A stretch of DNA of 64,000 bases from Alkalinema sp. FACHB-956 (lineage in GTDB: Bacteria > Cyanobacteriota > Cyanobacteriia > Leptolyngbyales > Leptolyngbyaceae). Made by a program: the position numbers and the translations under genes. The stretch covers positions 38,937-102,936 of the forward strand of contig NZ_JACJRC010000020.1 in the NCBI RefSeq assembly GCF_014697025.1. Direction: 5' to 3'. Below, one piece after another: positions 8,654-16,257 of the stretch. The first letter of the stretch is position 1. Every line of letters starts with the position of its first letter. The notes under the pieces are model-generated. The model had not been told where the DNA came from and made no database searches. It saw only the letters and a program-made list of their open reading frames with translations.

Positions 8654-9742
8654 ATGACAACCACTTTCAATGATTTCCAGAAGAGAAGTTTCTGGGATCG
8701 GTTTTGTAACTGGGTGACCAGTACCGAAAATCGACTGTACGTTGGCTGGTTTGGGGTTCTGCTCATTCCAACCGCCCTTGTTGCAACCATTGTTTTTATT
8801 CTGGCCTTTATTGCAGCCCCTCCCGTGGATATCGACGGGATTCGGGAGCCCGTCACGGGGTCTCTCCTGGGGGGAAATAACCTCATCACTGCCGCCGTTG
8901 TTCCGTCTTCCAATGCGATCGGGTTGCACTTATATCCCATTTGGGATGCGGCCAGCTTGGATGAATGGCTGTACAACGGTGGCCCCTACCAAGTGATTGT
9001 GTTTCACTTCCTGATTGCCATCTATGCTTACATGGGTCGGCAGTGGGAATTGAGTTACCGCTTGGGAATGCGGCCTTGGATTCCAGTGGCTTACTCTGCC
9101 CCCTTGGCCGCAGCAACCTCGGTCTTGTTGATTTATCCGATCGGTCAAGGCAGTTTTTCCGACGGGTTAATGCTAGGCATTTCCGGGACGTTTAACTTCA
9201 TGATCGTATTTACAGCGGAGCATAATATTTTGATGCATCCGTTCCATATGTTGGGTGTGATTGGAGTGTTTGGGGGAGCGTTGTTCTCTGCAATGCACGG
9301 TTCGTTGGTAACGTCTTCCCTAGTTCGTGAGACGAGCGAAGTGGAATCTCTCAACTACGGCTACAAATTTGGTCAGGAAGAGGAAACCTACAATATCGTG
9401 GCCGCCCATGGCTACTTCGGTCGCTTGATTTTCCAATACGCTTCGTTTAACAACAGTCGATCGCTGCACTTTTTGCTAGCGGCTTGGCCCGTGGTGGGGA
9501 TTTGGTTCGCATCCCTCGGGATCAGCACCATGTCCTTTAACCTCAATGGGTTTAATTTCAACGCTTCGATTCTGGATAGTCAGGGTCAAGTCGTGGATAC
9601 CTGGGCTGATTTGTTAAACCGTGCCAACTTGGGAATTGAAGTGATGCACGAACGCAATGCCCACAACTTCCCCTTGGATTTAGCGGCGACGGGATCTGGA
9701 GAACCGATCGCGCTGTCTGCTCCAACGATTAGTGTTTCCTAG
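8654..9742 (+). CDS. psbA: Photosystem II D1 protein, micro-oxic D1' variant
   Basis: Core reaction-centre subunit of photosystem II (362 residues, five membrane helices). Counting from Met1, the residues that mark the low-oxygen D1' form are all present: A80, L158 and A286, where standard D1 has G, F and T. It also has P144 and M173, where standard D1 has C and P, as in T. elongatus PsbA2. Water-oxidation machinery is intact: Y161, H190, D170, E189, H332, E333, D342 and the C-terminal A344 processing site, and Q130 is found as in low-light D1. So this is not a 'rogue' D1. Position 187 is T instead of the usual Q. In cyanobacteria D1' genes are induced under micro-oxic conditions, fitting its position behind ho and hemN. 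The 18-residue extension after A344 is the cleavable tail. Confidence 0.97.
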   Translation: MTTTFNDFQKRSFWDRFCNWVTSTENRLYVGWFGVLLIPTALVATIVFILAFIAAPPVDIDGIREPVTGSLLGGNNLITAAVVPSSNAIGLHLYPIWDAASLDEWLYNGGPYQVIVFHFLIAIYAYMGRQWELSYRLGMRPWIPVAYSAPLAAATSVLLIYPIGQGSFSDGLMLGISGTFNFMIVFTAEHNILMHPFHMLGVIGVFGGALFSAMHGSLVTSSLVRETSEVESLNYGYKFGQEEETYNIVAAHGYFGRLIFQYASFNNSRSLHFLLAAWPVVGIWFASLGISTMSFNLNGFNFNASILDSQGQVVDTWADLLNRANLGIEVMHERNAHNFPLDLAATGSGEPIALSAPTISVS

Positions 9743-9809
9743 ATGATTGCTTCTGACGTTGAGTTTCCTTAGGTTATCGGTTTGGCGAGATAACTACCTA
9801 ATGACTCCC

Positions 9810-9837
9810 GCGAGTTGGTATTTCGGTATCAACTCGC
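9810..9837 (+). terminator. Strong hairpin after psbA
   Basis: GCGAGTTGGTA pairs with TATCAACTCGC (11 bp, one G-T wobble) around a six-base loop TTTCGG. No T-run follows directly, so it may terminate weakly or protect the psbA mRNA 3' end; it sits 52 bp before the desaturase. Confidence 0.6.
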
Positions 9838-9888
9838 ATTCCTGCGGTGGTTGTTGTTCATTAATTTTCAAGGTGTGGAGGAGTTGTT

Positions 9889-10737
9889 ATGACCGCAGAA
9901 TTAATGCCGGAAAAACCGGAAAAACCCCTAAAGCTCGATCGACGGGCGGTGGTTTTCTTTGCGGCGGTTCATGGGGTGGCTTTGCTGGCCCCTTGGTTTT
10001 TCACTTGGCAGGCGTTGGGACTGCTGATCTTCTTACATTGGCTGCTAGGCAGTGTTGGTATTTGTTTGGGCTATCACCGGCTGCTGAGCCATCGTAGTTT
10101 TCAAGTGCCGCAGTGGTTGGAATATCTCATTGGATTTATTGGGGCTTTAGCCCTGCAAGGGGGGCCGATTTTTTGGGTCAGTGGTCACCGTCTGCACCAC
10201 GCCTTTACGGAAGATGAGGTGAAGGATCCCTACTCCGCACGGCGCGGGTTTTGGTGGAGTCATATGCTGTGGATCTTATACCCCCGTCCAGAATTCTTTG
10301 AAAACCGTCAGTACGAACGCTTTGCCCCAGATCTCGCCCGCGATCGCTTCTATTGCTGGCTCGATCGCTACTACATTCTTCTGCAAATTCCCTTCGCGAT
10401 CGGCTTGTATTGGCTAGGGGGTTGGCCGTTTGTCATCTATGGCGTGTTTGTTCGTGCAGTTTGTCTGTGGCATAGCACTTGGTTTATCAATTCCGTAACC
10501 CATTGCTGGGGCTATCGCACCTTCAATACCGCAGACAATTCCCGTAACCTCTGGTGGGCGGCCATTCTCACCTATGGCGAAGGCTGGCATAACAACCACC
10601 ACGCCTATCCCAACGTAGCCAAAGCCGGTTGGCGATGGTGGGAAATTGATCCCACTTGGTGGGTCATCCAAGTCCTGCGGGGATTGGGACTCGCGCAAAA
10701 AGTTGTTATGCCGCCGGTTTACAACCGTTATCGCTAA
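9889..10737 (+). CDS. desC: Acyl-lipid delta-9 type fatty acid desaturase
   Basis: Membrane diiron desaturase introducing the first double bond (delta-9) into acyl chains of membrane lipids, using ferredoxin and O2. All three histidine boxes are present: HRLLSH (~residue 64), HRLHH (~103) and HNNHH (~232), with hydrophobic segments at ~20-60 and ~160-190. The length of 282 residues fits DesC-type enzymes. GGAGGAG lies 7 nt before the ATG. It follows psbA on the same strand. A desaturase in a low-oxygen cluster makes sense if it is a high-affinity isoform used when O2 is limiting; that part is inference. Regiospecificity is assigned by family resemblance only. Confidence 0.88.
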   Translation: MTAELMPEKPEKPLKLDRRAVVFFAAVHGVALLAPWFFTWQALGLLIFLHWLLGSVGICLGYHRLLSHRSFQVPQWLEYLIGFIGALALQGGPIFWVSGHRLHHAFTEDEVKDPYSARRGFWWSHMLWILYPRPEFFENRQYERFAPDLARDRFYCWLDRYYILLQIPFAIGLYWLGGWPFVIYGVFVRAVCLWHSTWFINSVTHCWGYRTFNTADNSRNLWWAAILTYGEGWHNNHHAYPNVAKAGWRWWEIDPTWWVIQVLRGLGLAQKVVMPPVYNRYR

Positions 10738-10757
10738 GGGTGATTGCTAAAAATCCA

Positions 10758-12092
10758 CTAGTGCGGTTCTTCGGTGGAATCTGCGGCGGGGCGATCGGCA
10801 ACTTTGTCGCCCACTTGGTCATCCACTTTGTCGCCCACTTGATGCTCTGCTTGCAGCGTCATCACCGTGGCCGCGATCGCCCCTAGGGGCAGCCCTGGGG
10901 GATAGGTTCCCGACGATTTCACCTGCTTGATCAGCACGGGAGACACCGCAAACCCGAGCCGTTCTCCCACGGTTCGGGTGATATCACCGCGATCGATCAC
11001 ACCCGCAACCGCCCCCGCAGGCGTCAGAACCGTGATTTGGTTCAGTGATTGCGTTTCCATTTTGTGAATCGTTTCTGCTAGCGATGTTTTTTCGGTTACT
11101 GACGGAATCGTCGTCAGAGGAATGGCAATGTCCCGCAGGGTTTGGTGATCCCATTGGCTCCGTTCCACCGATTGCAGCATATCGGCACTGACCCAGCCGC
11201 GATATCGCCCATCGGATGCCGCAAATAACATGCCTTTGGGATTTTCGTTTAAGACCATTTCCTCCGCAAATTGCCGCAGGTTCATGTCTGCATCCAGCAC
11301 CCGAAAATCACGGGTCATGACGGTTTGCGCTTCGATCTTGAGTAACGTTTCCTGCACATCGGTAAAGCGATCGGCATTCAAGGCATTCCGGCGCATGAAC
11401 CAGCCAATTAAAATTCCCCAAATGCCGATGACGGAGGGCAATCCTAATTCTGCGGTAATGCCCAGAACATCGGCAAAGCCCACTAAGCTGATCACCCAGC
11501 CCAGCCACAGCCCCGTTTTGGCAGCCCAGTGAGCCCCAGTCAGATAGTCGCCGCTATATTTCCACACGATCGCTTTCAGCATTTGGCCGCCATCGAGGGG
11601 CAAGCCCGGAATCAGGTTAAACATCACCAAGGTGAGATTCAGCGTGGCGAGACTGGACAGCACGATCGACAGCACCACCCACAGCGGGTTTGTGGAGAAC
11701 GGTAAAAATAATCCCGCCCCGGTGAAAATTAGCCAAAGTCCAAAGCTGACCAACGGCCCCGCGATCGCCACTTGCAACATGTCCGTGGGTTTGGCGGGTT
11801 CCCGTTCGATCGAGGCGACGCCCCCAAAGAGAAAGAGGCGAATCGAGGTGACATCAATGCCCTTGGACTTGGCGACGAGGCTATGGCCCAATTCATGGAG
11901 CAGGACAGAGCCAAACAGCAACAACGCCATGACAAATCCTGCGCCATAGGCAACCCCTGCATTCCAACTCGGATGGCTCTGCTGCCAAACGAGGCCATCG
12001 CGAAAGGTGATCCACCCGACAATGAGGAACCAAGAGGGATCGATGTAAAGCGGAATTTTAAAGAGAGAGCCAATGCGCCAACCAGTTTGCAT
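10758..12092 (-). CDS. Site-2 protease family (M50) intramembrane metalloprotease with CBS domains
   Basis: Polytopic membrane zinc protease of the rhomboid/S2P-like regulated proteolysis group, 444 residues. The zinc motif HELGH is at about residue 66 and the third ligand Asp is in NLIPGLPLDGG (~165), both on hydrophobic segments. Residues ~245-370 form a pair of CBS domains, which in this subfamily bind nucleotides and regulate activity. The C-terminus carries short repeats of the type VGDKV/VDDQV with acidic residues. Substrate unknown. It converges with desC, the two stops being 20 bp apart. An ATG start at 12092 puts a hydrophobic segment at the N-terminus. Confidence 0.9.
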   Translation of the reverse strand: MQTGWRIGSLFKIPLYIDPSWFLIVGWITFRDGLVWQQSHPSWNAGVAYGAGFVMALLLFGSVLLHELGHSLVAKSKGIDVTSIRLFLFGGVASIEREPAKPTDMLQVAIAGPLVSFGLWLIFTGAGLFLPFSTNPLWVVLSIVLSSLATLNLTLVMFNLIPGLPLDGGQMLKAIVWKYSGDYLTGAHWAAKTGLWLGWVISLVGFADVLGITAELGLPSVIGIWGILIGWFMRRNALNADRFTDVQETLLKIEAQTVMTRDFRVLDADMNLRQFAEEMVLNENPKGMLFAASDGRYRGWVSADMLQSVERSQWDHQTLRDIAIPLTTIPSVTEKTSLAETIHKMETQSLNQITVLTPAGAVAGVIDRGDITRTVGERLGFAVSPVLIKQVKSSGTYPPGLPLGAIAATVMTLQAEHQVGDKVDDQVGDKVADRPAADSTEEPH

Positions 12093-12291
12093 GGGATTTC
12101 GGGGGATTTAAGGTGCTGTTTTCTCTAGTGTAAACGGCGGCTTGAGAAAACTCAGGCGGAAACTCAGGCGGAAACCCCGCAGGAACCTGTAGGGCTTGCC
12201 CCCGAAAATTGTTTGTACACAAACCATTGAGAATGTTAAAATGTTTCCAGAAAGTTCGAGTTAGTACCTTTCTAAAGCAAGAGGATTGAGT

Positions 12292-12990
12292 ATGTTAACC
12301 CTTCGCCGTTCCCACGATCGCGGCCACGCAAACCACGGCTGGCTGGACTCCTACCACACCTTCTCCTTCGCCAACTACTACGACCCTGCCCACATGCAGT
12401 ACCGCAGCCTGCGCGTCATCAACGAAGACTACATCGCCGCAGGCATGGGCTTTGGTTCCCACCCCCACCGGGATATGGAAATTGTGACCTACGTCCTCGA
12501 AGGGGCATTGGAACATAAAGACAGCTTGGGCAATGGAGCCATCATGCGACCGGGCGATGTCCAACGCATGACCGCAGGGACTGGCATTGTCCACAGCGAA
12601 TTCAACCCCTCGGCGGAAGAACCGACCCATTTGTTACAAATCTGGATTCTGCCGGAACAAGCCAACCTCGAACCCAGCTACGAACAGAAATACTTCCCCC
12701 CAGAGGCGCGATCGGGCAAATTGCGGCTGATTGCATCACGGGATGGGCGGGATGGCTCCGTTGTTGTGCACCAGGATATGAACCTCTATGCGGCTCTTTT
12801 GCAGGCTGGGGAGCAGATCCAACACCCTGTTTCCGCCGATCGGCATTTCTGGGTACAGGTGGCGCGAGGCACGGTGCAAATCAATGGCGAAGTCCTTGAG
12901 GCGGGGGATGCTGCCGCGATCGACAACGTAACCACCCTCGGCGCGATCGCCCAGGCCGACGCGGAATTCCTAGTTTTTGATCTGGCCTAA
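12292..12990 (+). CDS. Pirin family protein
   Basis: Cupin-fold, probably metal-dependent protein; some pirins are quercetin 2,3-dioxygenases, others redox-sensing regulators. Seen: the N-terminal [22 protein letters not shown] block typical of bacterial YhhW-type pirins and the metal-binding [15 protein letters not shown] segment with later HSEFN. At 232 residues it matches the bicupin short pirins. ATG 12292 is preceded by GAGGA at 12281-12285; an in-frame TTG at 12286 is less likely. It stands alone, with unrelated neighbours. The cellular role here is unknown. Confidence 0.9.
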   Translation: MLTLRRSHDRGHANHGWLDSYHTFSFANYYDPAHMQYRSLRVINEDYIAAGMGFGSHPHRDMEIVTYVLEGALEHKDSLGNGAIMRPGDVQRMTAGTGIVHSEFNPSAEEPTHLLQIWILPEQANLEPSYEQKYFPPEARSGKLRLIASRDGRDGSVVVHQDMNLYAALLQAGEQIQHPVSADRHFWVQVARGTVQINGEVLEAGDAAAIDNVTTLGAIAQADAEFLVFDLA

Positions 12991-13244
12991 GTTCGATCTG
13001 ACCTGAGATCTGACCTAAGTAAGTTTCCCTACGACAGAGATACGACAGAGAACTGTAGGGACATCCGAATCTAAAACGACGTAACAAATGTTTACATCTT
13101 CGCAATATTTCGTTACATTGTTAATCAAGGGTGGTTGAAGCAAGGCATTCCTGGTTACGCACCTAACTTGATGTAACGCCCTCTCTCAACCAACCTTTGA
13201 ATCTCAATCAACCGTTTATCTCAATCAATCCACAGGTAACAATC

Positions 13245-13481
13245 ATGAGAACTGACTTAGAATTCCGTCGTCCCGAACTCTTTGGCCCCGTTGTCTTCCG
13301 TCCCGAATTCAACGCTTTCCAAGAAATCAATGCCGCCCAAGCTTGGTCGCTCTTTTTCACCGGCAGTCAGGAAGATAAGGCCCTCGGTTTCAATCCCGAA
13401 ATTGGCCGCTTCTTTACCAATGCGCTGATCGCGATCGGAGTGAGTGGTGTCCTTCTGGCGACCTTCTTCACGGGGCAATAG
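13245..13481 (+). CDS. Small one-helix membrane protein, unknown (weakly HLIP-like)
   Basis: 78 residues: a polar N-terminal half rich in Arg, Phe and Glu, and one hydrophobic helix (~55-74) ending TFFTGQ. The segment NPEIGR before the helix and the terminal TGQ recall high-light-inducible (CAB/ELIP/HLIP) one-helix proteins, which have ExxNGR and end in GQ. However, the core Asn and the AMIGF signature are missing and the spacing from GR to GQ is about 5 residues too long. I therefore do not assign the family. ATG 13245 is favoured over an upstream TTG at 13197. A good terminator follows at 13583. Possible thylakoid protein, by inference. Confidence 0.65.
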   Translation: MRTDLEFRRPELFGPVVFRPEFNAFQEINAAQAWSLFFTGSQEDKALGFNPEIGRFFTNALIAIGVSGVLLATFFTGQ

Positions 13482-13582
13482 TTGCCGCAAACGTGCAGCG
13501 ATAATCGTGCGAAATTTCGCCGAAAGGCTACGACCCAGTGACGATTCACTTAACGCATAACTTGAGGGCAACCGCTTGCCCT

Positions 13583-13618
13583 GCCTCTTTTCTCAGTTTG
13601 AGAGAAGGGGCTTTTGAT
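13583..13618 (+). terminator. Intrinsic terminator
   Basis: A GC-containing stem (GCCTCTTTTCTCA / TGAGAGAAGGGGC, imperfect) around GTT, followed by TTTTG. It is preceded by a second small hairpin AGGGCAA/TTGCCCT at about 13564-13582. It fits termination of the 13245-13481 gene. Confidence 0.65.
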
Positions 13619-13717
13619 TTGTGAGTTTTTGCAACAAAAAAATGCCTTCCGCAGAACCTAGGGAAAAGAGGGCGTATTGATTCTGACAAATGAGTTTTTT
13701 GTGCGTCAAAGCAGCAA

Positions 13718-15010
13718 TTAATCATCTAACCAAGAATCGTCATCATCCCAAGCATCCGGTTTACGATCGGGTCTAGGTTGCGGTTTTGCAGTAAAGGCTT
13801 GGGATTGGGGTCTGGGTTGGGCGGTAAACGTTGACTCCGTATTCGATCGAGATTGGGCAGTAAACTGCTGATCCGATCGTCCTTGGGTAGGTGCAGCAGT
13901 TTCTCGCCGTTGCGGATTCGATTGCTGATCCGATGGCTTAGACGGTTGTCGCTGGGGTGGTTGATAGGATTGCGGTTCAGATTGCGGGTTAAATTGTTGA
14001 CGGGAGGGTTGCTGTGGTTGCTGGCGTGAGGGTTGCCGTTGGGGAATCGGTTGTCGTTGCTGTTGTTCTTCCTCAACCCACGCATCAAAATCAAATTCGA
14101 TCTCGTCTTCAAAATCGTCTCGCCGATCGTCATATTGATCAGGATATCGACCTTCAGAGCGATCGTCTCGATCTCCATACCGAGAACCTGCTTCGTACCG
14201 TTCATTGCCCTCAGAGCGAGTACCCCGCGTCCCCGATCGCCAGCGATCGATCTGCGGTTCCAACTCATCCAGCAGCGGCGGCACTTCTTCTAAGAGATCC
14301 TGAGCCTTTTCCCGCACTTGTTCCGTCACTTCCCGCAGATCCTTGGCCCGTTCCTTGACCTGATCTGTCACCTGGTCTTTGACTTGGGAAGTCACCGTTT
14401 TCGCCTTTTGGAATAATGACTGTAACCCTTCCTTCGCCTGGGATTTCTCTTCCGTTAATAACTCATTGGCCCGCTTCAGTTTTTCCTCAAGCTTCTGCTC
14501 TAAGCCCGGTTTGTAAAGATCTAGACCATCCGCGATCGCCTCGGATACCATGACGCGCGTACTGCCGAGACTGAGGATTTGGCTGGGATACAACGCATAA
14601 ATTTTGCCCGTCAGACCCTGGAGGCCACTTCCCGCCATCAAGTATTGGCGAATATTCCCCGTTTTCAGGTCAAACATGTAATCTACAATTTTGCCGATTT
14701 TATTGCCTTCATCCGTCCAAACTTCGCAATTAATCAGCGATTCCAGTTGGCGGACCCGATCGCGATCGGTTTCCACGGGCGCGGAATTCACCAACACCCC
14801 ATTGGTGCCAAACCGATCCAGTTGATCCAGATTGAAGGCGGTTTTGCGGCGATCCATAAACCCCGACTTACAGATAAATCCCAATACCCGATGGAGTTTC
14901 GGGTAGCTCCACAGCACCTCCACCCGCCCCAGTTCTTCCATGCTGGCGCGATCGAGAACTAACTGATCCAACAATTCGCTCTGCTTAATGTAATCGGGCT
15001 GTGCAGTCAT
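13718..15010 (-). CDS. PRC-barrel domain protein with coiled coil and Gln-rich tail
   Basis: 430 residues with three zones. Residues ~1-85 and ~90-175 look like two PRC-barrel (photosynthetic reaction centre H-subunit type) beta modules; the second contains VWTDEGNKIGKIVDYMFDLKTG, typical of such modules. Residues ~175-260 are an amphipathic, Lys/Glu-rich helix or coiled coil with heptad-like VKDQVTDQVKERAKD repeats. Residues ~260-430 are low-complexity Gln/Pro/Arg/Ser-rich, ending in acidic DDDDSWLDD. PRC-barrel proteins are widespread in cyanobacteria, mostly of unknown role, some in RNA metabolism or membrane association. No catalytic residues are recognised. Confidence 0.8.
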   Translation of the reverse strand: MTAQPDYIKQSELLDQLVLDRASMEELGRVEVLWSYPKLHRVLGFICKSGFMDRRKTAFNLDQLDRFGTNGVLVNSAPVETDRDRVRQLESLINCEVWTDEGNKIGKIVDYMFDLKTGNIRQYLMAGSGLQGLTGKIYALYPSQILSLGSTRVMVSEAIADGLDLYKPGLEQKLEEKLKRANELLTEEKSQAKEGLQSLFQKAKTVTSQVKDQVTDQVKERAKDLREVTEQVREKAQDLLEEVPPLLDELEPQIDRWRSGTRGTRSEGNERYEAGSRYGDRDDRSEGRYPDQYDDRRDDFEDEIEFDFDAWVEEEQQQRQPIPQRQPSRQQPQQPSRQQFNPQSEPQSYQPPQRQPSKPSDQQSNPQRRETAAPTQGRSDQQFTAQSRSNTESTFTAQPRPQSQAFTAKPQPRPDRKPDAWDDDDSWLDD

Positions 15011-15194
15011 AGGACGATCGGAGGGTATGCCAATCAGAAGGGGCTAATCGTAACCAGGCTAGCCTCTCCGGTGGTCGAAGAGACTGCATTCATTGTAGAG
15101 ACTTTAGGATCCTTTCGGACAGATCGGGATTCCGACTCTCCCGTCAGACTCTCCTGTCCGACTCTACCGATCGTGCATTTCTGGCCGATCGGGC

Positions 15195-16085
15195 CTACCG
15201 CATCCCAGACCGTCGATCGCGTAGAAGTTGCATCCCTCGAAAAATTAAAGCGCGATCGTAATGCAGGCGATCGTGCCAGTGGGGGTTACGTTGCTGCAAC
15301 AGGTTGGCTAGAACCGCTCCATCGCCCCCAGTTAAGCAAATTGCGCAATGACTCTGGGTAGCACAATTACCCTGGGTAGAATGCTGGCGATCCCAGTCCT
15401 GAATAGCCGATTCCAAACCCGCCAGCACGGTGTAGAGAATGCCACTCTGGATCGCGTCGGGGGTATTGTGCGCCCAGCGGGTTGGTAACGCAGCCTGCAC
15501 CGCATCCAATTTCGGCAATGCTGCCGTGGACTGTCCTAGCGATCGAAATTGCAATTGCAGTCCGGGTAGAATCGCGCCCCCTGCAAAGGTTCGATCGACC
15601 GTTGCCCCGGTCAAGGTTAACGCAGTTCCGCCATCAATGACTAACACTGGGGAGCCATAAATCTCCATTGCGGCCCACAACGCTACAATTCGATCGATGC
15701 CCAAGGTTGAATAGAGTCCTGGGATGGGAATTTGAGAACGTTCGATCGAGTAGATTGGATAGCATTTCTGCCAATCATCTGTTTGCTGCGGAACAACAGA
15801 AGTCAACCATAGTTCTAGATTATTTTGATCAGCAGAATCGGAAATACTCGATTGAATCGAGGGTGATACATCTAAATCAATCTGGCCAGCCCATTCCTGG
15901 AAATTAAATCCATGGCTAACCAAATGCTGAATCTCTTGCAAATTCAAGTGCGACGTATCCCAAACCTGTTGTAATTCCCCCGCCTGGAACCAAGCCCAAT
16001 GCAACCGAGAATTTCCGATCGCCAACGCCAACCAAGCACGACGATCGGGATTCTCGATCGCAAGTTGTTCAAATACCTGTGACAC
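15195..16085 (-). CDS. coaX: Type III pantothenate kinase
   Basis: Phosphorylates pantothenate, the first step of coenzyme A synthesis (ASKHA fold, cytoplasmic). Seen: the N-terminal phosphate loop AIGNSRLHW, the substrate region GIDRIVALWAA, and VIDGGTALTLTGA followed by GGAILPGLQLQFRSL, the canonical CoaX blocks. The first Asp of the common DxGNT/S loop appears as Ala here; other cyanobacterial CoaX proteins also deviate there as far as I recall, so I do not call it inactive. Length 296, slightly above the usual ~250-260 because of an N-terminal extension and a polar insert at ~70-85. Confidence 0.88.
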   Translation of the reverse strand: MSQVFEQLAIENPDRRAWLALAIGNSRLHWAWFQAGELQQVWDTSHLNLQEIQHLVSHGFNFQEWAGQIDLDVSPSIQSSISDSADQNNLELWLTSVVPQQTDDWQKCYPIYSIERSQIPIPGLYSTLGIDRIVALWAAMEIYGSPVLVIDGGTALTLTGATVDRTFAGGAILPGLQLQFRSLGQSTAALPKLDAVQAALPTRWAHNTPDAIQSGILYTVLAGLESAIQDWDRQHSTQGNCATQSHCAICLTGGDGAVLANLLQQRNPHWHDRLHYDRALIFRGMQLLRDRRSGMR

Positions 16086-16145
16086 AAAAATTATTAGAGA
16101 GTCAAAGTCGGAGAATCGAAATTTACGCGATCGTGCCCCAGATTC

Positions 16146-16253
16146 GATCCCCCCTAGCCCCCCTTATTAAGGGGGGAATAAGAATTAGGAATTTTGTAAA
16201 ATTTCCTGTTTCGCTTTCAAAGTCCCCCTTATTAAGGGGGATTTAGGGGGATC
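16146..16253. repeat. C/G-rich palindromic (REP/MITE-like) element, copy 1
   Basis: The left end GATCCCCCCTAGCCCCCCTT and its complement at the right end (AAGGGGGATTTAGGGGGATC) form imperfect terminal inverted repeats around AT-rich spacer. There is also an internal palindrome CCCCTTATTAAGGGG at each arm. The same element recurs at 56781-56865 and as a right half at 6728-6753. No coding capacity. Confidence 0.85.
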
Positions 16254-16257
16254 TCCA

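Noticed and set aside
13245..13481. Calling the small protein a high-light-inducible protein
   Set aside because: The chlorophyll-binding ExxN/GR core is incomplete and the helix spacing is wrong.
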